Shown here: positions 34,641 through 46,054 of the stretch, piece by piece
How positions within the stretch are numbered: position 1 is the first letter of the stretch
Layout of the letters: every line of letters begins with the position of its first letter
Origin: Sequoia sempervirens
Lineage: Eukaryota > Streptophyta > Pinopsida > Cupressales > Cupressaceae
DNA: 64,000 nucleotides
NCBI GenBank assembly: GCA_007258455.2
Contig: VDFB02018424.1
Location: 1-64,000 of the forward strand
Direction: 5' to 3'
Made by a program: the position numbers and the translations under genes
The notes under the pieces: generated by a model
The model's database searches: none
Told to the model about the DNA's origin: nothing
Seen by the model: only the letters and a program-made list of their open reading frames with translations

Positions 34641-35380
34641 AATATCAATCATACATGTATATTACAATCCCCCAACAACCTTAAACTTAAGACCTAGTAA
34701 ATTTATCACACTTGAGGGAATTCAAGAAACCAAAGGCCCAACCCATAAGGAATCAAATTTTTCATGTTTTCCTTTATCCTCAAACTTGGAGTTCTACATG
34801 AAGATGAAGCCCCCAACCTGGGACTCCCTTTAGATAGCCTTTTCATCAAAAATCTATATTTTTTTCTTAGTAGTTTCCTCTCATGGGCAGCCCTCCTAGC
34901 TTCTTCTATCTTGGTTAGATCATGCACTCTTTGGGACATGGTATCCTCTTCTTCACCTTTATGTTTATGATGGTAATTCAAGGTTGGCTTCCATGCTATA
35001 TACCAACTTAGATAGATTCCTACCAATAACCTTCTTATTAGTTATTCTATTTTCCCAAACGACAAATTTTAGTTTACCATCCCACCTTTTCTTGTTTGCA
35101 TCCATATTATTTTTTATGATGTTCGTGATACATTTTTTGCTAGACTTATCTTTCCCATCTCCTTGTGGATGTTAAGGGGATGAATGTGTCAGAACTATCC
35201 CATTATGAGAACACTCATCAAGGATGTCATAGGACCTGAAACACAATGCATTATCAACAACTATCCATAATGACGCAACAAACCTTGTGATGATGTTATT
35301 CAATAAGAATTCAATCACTACCTTAGATGTAGCATTTCTCACGGGGATTACCTCCACCCATTTGGTGAAGTAATCAATTG

Positions 35381-35412
<32 letters not shown>
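35381..35412. repeat. (CA)n microsatellite
   Basis: It is a pure CA run of about 16 units. In copy 2 (39775-39800) the same place reads CATATGTATGTGTGTGTGTT followed by about 65 bp absent here, so the site has been unstable. Confidence 0.95.
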
Positions 35413-35414
<2 letters not shown>

Positions 35415-35487
35415 AACTATTGAAATGGAGCCTCAACTGAAATGGTTGTGAGGGGAGTGTACCTATAAAATTCATCTTGCAAATAGT

Positions 35488-35880
35488 CTTGGCCACATCC
35501 TTGAACAATATGGGACACCAATTTCCTACTCTCATAATCTAATGATAAATAGTCTTCAACATGAATGAATCCTTGGTGGTAGTTGTTAATGACCTTTTCT
35601 TATTGCTCTTCATCAAAACATTTAAGGAGTACATCATCAAGGTTTTATCGCATTAATTGGCCTTGGAGCAATCATCACATTGTTTGACAAACTTGGCCAC
35701 ATCCTTGAACAACATGGGACACCAATTTCCTACTCTCATAATCTAATGAAAAATAGTCTTCAACATGAATGAATCCTTGGTGGTAGTTGTTAATGACCTT
35801 TTCTTATTGCTCCTCATCTAAACATTTAAGGAGTACATCCTCAAGGTTTTGTCACATTAATTGGCCTTGGAGTAATACAT
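35488..35880. repeat. Local tandem duplication, about 204 bp, in the pol fragment
   Basis: CTTGGCCACATCCTTGAACA begins both units (35488 and 35692). They share TCCTACTCTCATAATCTAAT, GAATCCTTGGTGGTAGTTGT and AGGAGTACATC. Copy 2 of the segmental duplication has only one unit (39966-40155), so this doubling followed the larger duplication or was lost there. Confidence 0.85.
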
Positions 35881-36424
35881 ATATCTGAGCTACAAGTTAA
35901 ATGTCCTCTTTTATTGATCATCTAACTCTACAAGACAACTCAAAAATTTTAAATAAAACACAATGTCCTTATAACAAGGATAATCCCTCAAATGATGAGG
36001 AAGAGATGGATCAAAGCTCACATAACACACTTTAGTTGCATCCAAGTTTCTATCAACAATTAACAAGGCAAGACCTTGAATATTAGATAATATTTCGAGT
36101 TATATTATAGCAAGATAAGAAGAAAATAGAAGGCTATATAGGGGGAGAGATTTAGTAGTGGAGTTCAAATTTTCGCTCTTTAAGTTTCTAAATAATGCCA
36201 TTTTTAATGAAAATCTCATCACACTTTGTAGCAGAGTTAAGATCTTAAAGTTATTGCTTGGAGTTTTAGGTATCAATAATGTGGTCATATAAGCTACATC
36301 TTTATTGAGTCGTTTGAAAACACCTAAAACAAGGTAGATTGAAATGAGTGTATCAAGACATGTATTATCAATCACCATATGATTAGTTGTATTACTCATC
36401 AAACTTTTTTAAGGTGACTTAAAA

Positions 36425-38575
36425 GGGATTAAAATTATTGCTTGGGGAAATATCGTGGAAATGTATCCCAGGTGGAACGCATGTTGTTCATAGTCTAGTT
36501 GTTGTAGTGTGGCGTGACAACTGACCACCGCATCTTCCTTAGCCGTTACATGAATGATTTATGCATGTTTTATGGTCTTTTTGTTTTTGTTTTGAGTTCT
36601 TGAATAAAACAGACAATGCTTTGAGACACACTTAAAGAATGCAACTTTATTAGTCCCAGCCTATAAGTGGATACTAATGCTTTCATTTGGACAAATTGCT
36701 ATTAGTTGGGCTTTTTGAATCATGCTAACAGTAAAAAATGGAGGACAATTTGAATGTTTCAAATATTTTTGAATATTTTATATAATTTTTAGTTTAATTT
36801 ATTGGTAGAGACCATTTTTTCTTCCCATTAGACTTTTGGTTTATGAAAGTGTTAATAATAGAATCTTTTTTAAAAACCAATCACACAACATTAAAGGCAA
36901 GAAAGAGTGCAGCTTCTAAAGATTGTTCAATTTCAACTTTTCTCCTTAAAATGAGGCCCTGTTTTTTTATTGGCTCTCTAATGTCTCTCTTTTATGTTGT
37001 TTTTTAAACACCTACCAAGCAGGCGTGCTGGAGTGCAATTACAAGTGTCTTACATGTCCACTAAAACAATGTTTGTTGAATGCCACTTGTTTATCTTCTT
37101 GCCACTACGTATGCATGTCCTTTTGATTATGCTATGTCAATTGACAAAGATGGACCTATTGCCTCTTGCAACAATGCAGATAGAAGCAGAGCATCACTAA
37201 GAGTTTGTCATTTGGGTTTCTTTTTCATTTAGTGGGTAATCAAAAGGAACTGATCTGCTCGAGTTATTCCCATAAAGAACTTGGGGATACTAGTGCTTCA
37301 TTTATTTTTCTTACAGAGTTCAAGCTAATTAGTAAAGTTGTAATGATTGAAACCTTCGACATAGTTGGAGGTAGGGATGACGAGTAATGAAGAATCATAC
37401 ATTATGCACAAGAGGCACAAGGGGCTACAGAGAGAGGCATGCTTGGTCCTTTTGGGCTAGTAACAAACAAACAACTTGTTATTTACATTGTTGAAGTCTC
37501 AGATGGGTAGCCCAAGACATCTTTCTGCTATGGAATTTTGCCACCATGATGCCTACTCGTACCAAAATAGGGGCTCTGGAATAGGTATCCAGGAATTCAG
37601 GTTATAAGGCTTTCCTTTACTTTTATTTGAGTGTCGTATAGGTTGTGTGGGTTGTTTTCTTTATGTTTTATTTTTGATTTAGGGATATAGATATATTTTG
37701 AACTTTGGGTATTAGATTGAGATATTAGGATTTGGGTTTAGAATTTCAAAATTATATTTTTATGGGGGATGCAATTTTTTGGATTTAGGGACCTAGATGG
37801 AGTTAAACTTAGGATCGTGGTATTTGGATTTAGAATTTTGAGATTGGATTTTAGATGGGGAATACATATTGTATATTGGGATATAGGCATTATATTTGGA
37901 TAATTCAATCGATGTGTAGGATTTTTGCATTTGAAGATAGGATGAGATTTTTGAGATGTAGATTTGGGTATTCAACCTTGACTCATTGCTTCTCTTTTCT
38001 TGTGAATCTAAATTAATTTCTTTCTTTCTTTTTATCTATGGATTGATATTTCTATTTGGATACGTTTTTAGTTTTTACATGCTTTTGATTTGATATTTTA
38101 CTGAAGAAGCAGTAACTATATTTAATATAAATAAAGTAGCTGATTGAGGAGACTTGATTAAAATTGATGTTTACAGTCAGGTCTACTTGGAAAGGTTGCT
38201 CCCTACATGTTATGTGGTAGCAATGTTGAAAGGTTGAGCTAGGGTATTCACCAATCATTGCTTGCCATATGCTAGCCTTCATCTCCTCGATAATTTTCTC
38301 CCATTGAATTGAGACTAACACATAGAAGGAAAGAAAACAAACCCATGCAATCTATATGACACTCAAATAAAAGTAAATAAAAACTTTACAATTTGAATAC
38401 TTTATATAACACATATGCACAAGCCCTATAACAACAATTAAACCCCAACACAACCACTAATCCGTTTCCCCTATATAGATCCAATTGCTAATCATAATCT
38501 CCCAAAATCAAACCCTACACAACTATTCACCCCTCTCCCCTATATAGGTCCAAACGCTAGTCATAATCTCCCTCT
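36425..38575. other. About 2.1 kb between the duplicated segments, no supported gene
   Basis: Short frames at 36994-37200, 37205-37387 and 38052-38321 (minus) show no recognisable domain. 37680-37960 is low-complexity, T/G-rich with repeated GGATTTAG and GATATAG words. 38455-38580 has a two-copy repeat (CCCCTATATAG(A/G)TCCAA, CTAATCATAATCTCCC-like). Confidence 0.5.
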
Positions 38576-38577
38576 GT

Positions 38578-38690
38578 AGGACTATTTCACTTTTATTCAT
38601 CATTTTGAGGTGACACATTAACATTTACCCGCCTACAGTCAAAATTCATCTCATAGCTCATGCATAAAATTATTCAAAATGGGTGTCTAC
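38578..38690. repeat. Segmental duplication, block a, copy 2
   Basis: Partner of 29955-30065. It is followed within about 25 bp by block b, with the U-box pseudogene and its TIR insertion missing. Confidence 0.75.
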
Positions 38691-38714
38691 TTGGTATGCA
38701 CTCACACACCTTCT

Positions 38715-39595
38715 TGTCATGCCCCATGTGATTTTGAAGTTGTGAGCATGTGAAATGTCAACATTACAGAGGGTGCTTAGCTTTTTTTCCTAATATCTTA
38801 TTATTGTCGGCCATCATTCACAGCTTTAACCTCGTTGTACCTTGATAGAAAGTCTAGTTATGTTACAACTGCCGACAACTCCTCGCAGATCCCACCTTCC
38901 ACCGTTTTGGTATGGGTGAGGGTAAAAGTGAAGGTAGAGTCAAAACTTGTTTCTTGACTGATACGCTTCCCATGGTGAGCATGTGAAATAAGCATCTGTG
39001 AACCTCCTAGGGTAAATAAGTGCCTGTGAACTTTCTAGGGTACTTGTGTACATGTGAAATGTCAGACATTACATAGGGTGCTTAGCTTTTTTTCTATAAT
39101 CTCAGTTAGAGTAGCATGTCATCTATTTCTCTTAGAGATTTTCTTTTGCAATTTTATGAAACATCGTCGAAGGATCCTTCTACACCTTAAGCTGATTCAA
39201 TATTAAAGTTACTGCAATATGTTTAGGGCCCATGGGATTGTTTTGTACAATACAAATTTAGAGGCAGAATGATGGTGCATTTTCAAGACTTTGACGAGGT
39301 ATGTTATGAATCTTTATTTGCTCCAAATTTGTTTCCCTCATTTACCATTTTATCAATGACATCATAGTCGTGTCTAAGCTATTCACAAGGCTATTGTCGT
39401 GAATTGGAAGTGTTTTTCTTGTGTTCCTGTATTTTAGGATTGTATATTGGAGATGATTAGGAAGGATGCAATTCAGAAAAAAAAAATCATGTTAATTAAA
39501 GTTGGCCAAAATCACATCTAAAAGATTTTCCTAGGTTTTGAATACCCTCTGCCACTATAACATACATATATATTTTCTGATAAATGTAAAATGCA
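38715..39595. repeat. Segmental duplication, block b, copy 2
   Basis: Partner of 33385-34155, with an extra internal stretch (38770-38870 and 38990-39060, where phrases such as CATGTGAAAT and CTAGGGTA are themselves repeated). The exon-like segment is present at about 39152-39298, but its acceptor reads GCAA. Confidence 0.7.
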
Positions 39596-39624
39596 ATTAT
39601 TGTCAAAAACACACATAAAGGATT

Positions 39625-40695
39625 TCACAAGATTTGAAACACAATGCATTATCAACAACTATCCATAATGGCACAACAAACCTTATGATGATGTTATTCA
39701 GTAAGAATTCAATCACTACCTTAGATGTATTTCTCATGGGGATTGCTTCCACCCATTTTATGAAATAATCAATTGTGACATATGTATGTGTGTGTGTTTA
39801 TGTATATATGTATTATATGTTGTTAAATTTCTTAGTCACCTCTCCCCCAAAATCTATGCCCAACTATTGAAATGGAGCCTCAATTGAAATGGTTATGAGG
39901 GAAGTGCACCTAAAAAATTCATCTTGTGAGAGAATCTTTAGCAAGAATCACATTGTTTGACAAACTTGGCCACATCCTTGAACAACGTTGGCCACCAATA
40001 TCCTACTCTCATAATCTAATGAGAAATAGTCTTCAACAAAAAAAATCCTTGGTGATAGTTCTTAATGACCTTTTTTGATTGCTTCTCATCTAAAAATTTA
40101 AGGAGTACACCATCAAGGTTTCTCCACATTAATTAGCCTTGGAGTAGTACATACCTTTAAGCTATCAAGTTTAATGTCCTCTTTTATTGATCATCTAGCT
40201 CTATAAGACAACTCAAAATCTCTAAATAAAACACAATATCCTTATACCAAGGATAATCCCTCAAATAATGAGGAAGAGATGAGTCAAAGCTCACCTAATG
40301 CACTTTAGTTGCAGCCAAGTTTCTATCAATGATTAAGATGACAAGGCCTTGAATATTAGATAAGATTTTGAGTTATATTATAGCAAGATACGAAGCAAAT
40401 ATAAGGCTATTTAAGGGAGAGGATATAGTAGTGGACTTTAATTTCTCAGTCTTTAAGTTTCTAAATAATAAGTCATTTTTAATGAAAATATCATCACACT
40501 TTGTAGGTGAGTTAATATCTTAAAGTTATTGCTTGGGGTTTTGGGCATCAATAATGTGGCTATTTGAGCTACATTTTTATTGAATTGTTTGAAAACACCT
40601 AAAACAAGGTAGATTAAAATGTGTGTATGAAGGCATGTATTACCAATCACCATATGATTAGTTGTTTCTTTGATGTGACTTGTAAAGATGGATAA
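39625..40695 (-). pseudogene. pol: Decayed Ty3/gypsy pol fragment, duplicate of 35222-36402
   Basis: It aligns with copy 1 through ACAATGCATTATCAACAACT, ATCCATAATG, ATGATGTTATTCA(A/G)TAAGAA and, at the far end, CACCTAAAACAAGGTAGATT. The integrase-core reading is more eroded here. The integrase C-terminal region (34650-35200 of copy 1) is absent. The parallel gives a second view of the ancestral fragment. Confidence 0.7.
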
Positions 40696-41112
40696 TTTTG
40701 TTATTTTTTAGATGAAAACATAACTAGTTATGCTTAACTTTATAAGTAATGGATAAAATTCAAAAGGCCCTTACTACATAACATCATGGTTATTGTGGTG
40801 CATGGGCTCGACTATTAGGTCCTCTCCCCTACCACGAGAATAATTTTTTATTTGTACAAAAAATAACCACAAGATTGTGATTTTTAATGAATTTAATAAA
40901 TAACCATTACATAATAGTTCAAATTTTTATTTTAAGAAGGAATTTAGAAAGAATAATAGGATTCTAAGGTTTAACATGCACCATCAATTCAATTATTGTG
41001 AAACCTTCCAATATGGAATTTGATGAAATATAAAATACAAACAATTTCCCACATTAACCTTATGAGAAGAATGTTGGTTGACAACATAAGCATGATGATG
41101 TGAAGAGATTGC

Positions 41113-42025
41113 TAAGTGGGGAGAATGTTGGAGATTGATGTGCATGCTAGTATATGGTGTTGTCATTGATGAAAACCCATTATTGATGGTAACCCATGGC
41201 AGAGATGCAAAAGTGTTGGTCCGAAGAAGACCAAATGATTGGATAATTGCCTAAGTCTAGAGTATAGTTTTCAGTGTTCAGTGAACTAGTTTTGACGTCC
41301 GCATTGCTATGCTATGCATAATTTGGTTATGTGGTTTTGAGGTAACATTGGTACATGTTGGAAGACTCGAAATCCAAAGTTTCATGACTTGATGTTTTTG
41401 TAGAATTGAAGATAATGATGACAAAGTATCGATCGAGAAATGATAGTGGCGATGACATAGTGTATGTTGGAATGCTTTGATTCCTTTGTGGATGAATATT
41501 TTGCTATATGGATTTGAGGAAGTGTTTGTGGATGTGGATGTTAGTAGTGTGCATGCTCCAAGTGGCAAGTGTTTTGTTGGTTTGTGTGTCAAGTTATGAG
41601 TGAACAATTGGTTCATTCTATTTTTACTTCACTAGTAGTGCCGACCTAAAGGTTTTGAGATTGTGCGGAGTTGAGTTATGCAATAAGCAAAATCATGGGA
41701 TTAATTATAGGTCATGCCAACCTATCTCAATGTGTTATACGCTTTGGTTCTTTTCGCATTTGAGGCGTAAGGTGTATATGTTGGTATTTTGGGCCGACAA
41801 GTTATGAGGATGCATGGTACATCTATTAGGTTGATCTAATTGATGTTTTGGTTAATTGTGGTATATGTACAAGGTTAATTCCTTGTGTGGATAGAGTAGT
41901 ATGTGTATGATGTGATTAAGTGTATGTGTGAGATCTGGTATAGAGAAGTGTGAATTGGAGTTGTGGTGAAGTATGCAATGTGTTAAGTCATTTTTATGAG
42001 CTTTAGTGGAATTGTATCTTCAACA
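41113..42025 (+). repeat. Candidate Ty1/copia-type 3' LTR with polypurine tract
   Basis: AAGTGGGGAGAA (41114-41125) is followed by TGTTGGAGATTGATG, the usual polypurine-tract/LTR start of many plant copia elements. The sequence up to CTTCAACA at 42025 would give a 900-bp LTR. There is no matching copy and no TSD (GAGAA against TAGGT), so it is either an unpaired 3' LTR or a chance match. Confidence 0.4.
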
Positions 42026-42420
42026 TAGGTCAAATGTATTGTTAGCAATTCATATTTGACAGTGAGCCACCCTTCTCTTTATCTCTTTCTATTTTGAGTA
42101 GTGAGACCTTTGGTAGTGAGCCACTAATAATGAGCCATTCTCCTTTTTGGATAGTGAGTTGGGTTTAGGTGATGGTGGGTATAGGATGAGTTTAGGTTGG
42201 CATCGAGTTTTTTGTTTGTGTGAAGGTGGGTAGAGAATTAGAGGGTTCTTAGGATGTCCCATGGGGTATGTATGGGGTCCACTAATGGAAACTTGTGCAT
42301 TCATAACCTTAGCTATATTGGTTTGATGTGTGAATTTAATCATCTCCAAAATTCACATTACATTCACACTTTACCTGACATAGTAATAGTAAATAGTAAT
42401 TACATAATTCAAGGTGTAAC
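42026..42420. other. Short repeats, no gene
   Basis: GTGAGCCACC and TAGTGAG words recur at 42061, 42117 and 42140. 42200-42420 would be the start of the 3' LTR of the minus-strand element described next, if that reading is right. Confidence 0.4.
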
Positions 42421-45400
42421 ATACTTCCTCCCTTGTGAATCATTGTCCCCAATGATCTATAGCACTTTAACATACAAATTAAGTGAAATAAAGTTTTACT
42501 TACTATTCTCACAATATGTAAGATTTATAAAACATTCATCCTAGGTAGCATTACTCTTTGTAACCTTGTCCTTCCTGGACCTTGCTTTGAGTGCCCTCAC
42601 TATCGCAATATAGGGAAAATTTGTATGCCTCACACATACTTACTCTCCCAAAGAGCTTTATTACATTATCATATATACACATCCTAGGTACAATAGTAAT
42701 TATACATGACACCTAAGACATAGTGATCGAAAATCATTGGCTCAAGAATTTAACCTTAGTATAATCCAAATAGATAAGGAATGTCGGTGCATTGTACACT
42801 ACACCATGGGTCCCATCCTTCCCCTTTGGTATTTACACTTTTAGACAACTCAAAAACTGAATCTATCCATCACTTGCACATCATTTTTCATAAAGTATTG
42901 TTCTTGATTACTTGTCCATCTTGAGCATAATATTGCTCTTGGATACCTATCAAATTTTGATACTGCATCATACTTAAGCTTTGTATTGAAAAAGTTTCAT
43001 CGATCTCTTCGATCTATTACTCCTTTTTGACAATCTATCAAGTCTATGATTAACCCTATTTCTAAGCATATTTCAGCCTAATAGAGTTTCCAACCTTCCT
43101 TTCCATGTAATGGTCCAAACCTCAATGTTAGAAGTTTATAAATCATTCAAGATTTGATTTACCATTTTTTCCTATTTGGCTATAATAATATATTGTGCAT
43201 TCACTCAATTGAATGTTTCATAGTATGATCATGGTCTACTCAACCCTATCATTATTTTTCCGTTCATAACTAAGATAACCTTCTCAGGAATACTAAGCAA
43301 TTACTTCTCACAATATATTATTTTAGACCAAAATCCTATAAATCAAATTTCCAAATAGCGTCGATTTCCTTGGGTGAGTCTGTCCACTAGAACATTATGT
43401 TAGTTTCACCGACATAGACATGTTGGTCTATCTTGTGTCCTACCACTCTCCCTATGAAATATCAAGAGAGTATACATGTCCCATCGACGATGACATCTGG
43501 TCTTCATTTCCTGGCATTCTAGACATTATCTTACCACATTTCGTGCAACCTCTTACTCTATCTTTTTCCAGGTTATAGTGGTTTCTCATTCGACAATTCC
43601 CTCTGTCGTTCCAATGTCCTAACTCTGACATTAATTTCCTCGTTTCATTCTTGAATCTTCCAAAATTTTGGGTACATGGGTTCTTTACATCCAATAATAG
43701 TCCATTCTTTGACTAAGCGAAAACCTATTTTGTGGTCTCATTCCACATTTATTTCCCAAGTAATAATGTTTAGGAGTTTCACAGAGATAATTCCCATTTA
43801 TCTTAGGACATCCATAGCGTGGATTTCTTCTCTCGAATTATTTCCAAAGATTCAATTCATCTTTTAACTCAATCTGATTTTCCCAATATAATTTGGTACT
43901 AACTTCGAGTATTAATTCTCGTTTAATCATGTTGGTTTCTAGAAGATATCAAATTTAATTGTATACCTAATTACCAAACATGAATGTTTCTCATTGGTTC
44001 CAATAAAGGCCAAGTGTATAACTAAACCTATAGGTGTCATTGAGTAGTTCAGTACATATCCCAACCCAATAGGTAAAATTTAACCTAAGGTTCCTTTCTT
44101 AAATCAAATGAACTTCTTGTTCCAAAAAGGTTATTCCAATCCTAGGGTTTCATTCAAGAGTAAGGTATGATCAAATAATCATTCTCATAAAGAGATTTTT
44201 GATGTGGTTCACATAATGTCACATTCTACCTTATCTTTCACTCCATGTCTATGGCTTATTAGCTAAACCTTATCATTCCCCAAGTCTCTTAGCATAGTAA
44301 GCTACATTGTCAAGTCACTTTACGTCATGGATATATTTCATAATATATAGTATTACTATCTATATATATAAATTTAACATCGTTAGAAACACTTTCTTCC
44401 AAGTCATGAGTAATCTAGATACTCCCTTGTCAATTCCATATGCAATGATCTTCCCTTTCATGACCAAGTAATCTGCCTATCCTTTCCTTAAGGCATCAAT
44501 GATAATAGCATTTGATCTTCCAATCAAACATATATAAATTATTGAGTGGTAATATTCCTTTCTCATTGGTCACAATTCTTGACCTTTTTACTATCTTCCA
44601 ATAACTCCAATACTTTATTCTTTGTGGTCATAAAATGTATGTCTTAATTGACATCATGACTTACGAAGAAGTCATTAGTTCTTCCAAATTGAAAATAAAT
44701 TCACAATTATTTTGGTTGGGTACTTAATCCGAGTCAATCCACTCTCTTCCTCCCCCCTTAATGTTTTCACAACATTCCGATCTACTCAAAGTTGAACTCC
44801 TAACAAGACTTGCTTCTTTGAAAGATTTGTCATTCCTTGTTGTTGGCTTTCTATTGCCTTTTTCCTTGCCTCAATGACATACTTTGAATACACTTTTTCC
44901 CATAGTTAGATTCATCATTGATTTCTAATCTCGTAGATTCAATATTTTAGATCGTCGAATAAGAGATCTAATAAATAGTCAACAACTTACAAGTTTTGAG
45001 ACAATCTATTAGTATTCCCATTCCCTTTCCAATAACCTTTTTGTGTAGAATTATCCATACTGTCAAACCTCTTTTGTTGATGTACCTTTCATTTAGAGAG
45101 TTGTTTCCCTTACAACTTCTATTGGTTGACACCTATCATTGTACTGCATTCCATTTCCTTTGGGACCTCTAAATGTATGTTGGTTTATGTTGACACATTG
45201 GTGAGTTTAAATTTATACTCCAACCAATCTATGTACTATCCAAACCCTTGGCTCGACCAACCCTATTTATCTTATAGGTTTCTTTCCTACAATCACCTTT
45301 TCAAGTGACTTTATTCCAATGCTTGGATTCCTATTCTCTCATATCCTTTAGAAATACCAAAGTTGCTTGGTCTATTTTTCTCATCTTAATCAAAACTCCA

Positions 45401-46054
45401 ATAATATCATCGATTTTGGTTGGTGGAACCATGCCCATATTGTTGATTATCTCATTCTAACCATTCTAGTCTTTTCTCTTTTCCTAGCTACTAACTCTTT
45501 TCTTGCAAGATCCTATCCTTACACAAGAATTAGTTTTAATTCAAGAGTTCTCCAACCTTGTGGATACCTCCCTCGTGGACTCTCTACTTCGATTTAATTT
45601 AAGCCGACATTGCATACATATAGATTTGTAGTGTTTTCACTAAATCCAATTTTTTTTTACTCTTTACAACTATACGCTGCTACTAATAAAGGGGTTATCT
45701 CATTTCTTCCCATCCCCTTAGAGCCATTTAACTATTTTGTAGGATAAATGTATATATTGGTTATTATTCCTAACCTTCCTACCTCACCCAATTGCATAAT
45801 CTTCCGTAATCCAAGGTAATATCATAAGTTGTTGGTTTAGGAGTTCCTAACTCTAGGGACGAGTCTTAACTAGTCCCAAATTTATAGAAATTCCCAAAAA
45901 TTCTCATCTTCCTTTTCACTTCCCTATGTTTTTTTCTCTTGTCATTATGGCACAAGAACTTTTCAACCATTACCTTCTTATAAGGTTTACGCATTGTTGC
46001 ATAATGAGCTCATAGGTTTTAGTGTTGAACCTGGTAGCTCTGATAAGTACTACA
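42421..46054 (-). mobile_element. Decayed LTR retrotransposon interior
   Basis: On the minus strand, the sequence just inside 46055 contains TATCAGAGCTACC (46033-46045), resembling the tRNA-Met primer site TGGTATCAGAGC. At the other end CACAAGGGAGGAAG (42424-42437) looks like a polypurine tract followed by TGTTACACC. The interior is only 3.6 kb and too decayed to assign a protein order; all minus-strand frames are short (longest 43694-43452, 80 codons). I could not read reverse-transcriptase or integrase motifs in it. Superfamily is undetermined. Confidence 0.4.

Larger units (their letters stand above)
34650..36402 (-). pseudogene. pol: Decayed Ty3/gypsy pol fragment (RNase H end, integrase core, integrase C-terminus)
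   Basis: The minus strand shows, in order, a tether-like part (36402-36100, several frames), then the integrase core at about 35385-35172: TIDYFTKWVEVIPVRNATSK, VVIEFLLNNIITRF, and a degraded VVDNALCFRS that replaces the usual TDN. Next comes an integrase C-terminal helix (34950-34850: HDLTKIEEARRAAHERKLLR) followed by KENMKNLIPYGLGLW. In the family the core carries a D-D-E triad: the first Asp is in TIDYF and the second is in VDN; the Glu is not legible. A (CA)n run of about 32 bp at 35381-35412 sits directly upstream of the core. Stops and frame changes are many. No LTR is attached. Confidence 0.75.

Noticed and set aside
36994..37387. Two consecutive frames (68 and 60 codons) as a small gene
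   Set aside because: No motif, different frames, no splice logic that joins them convincingly.
43452..43694. Minus-strand frame with CTKCGK as a Gag zinc knuckle
   Set aside because: The His and final Cys of CX2CX4HX4C are not at the right spacing; too weak to call.
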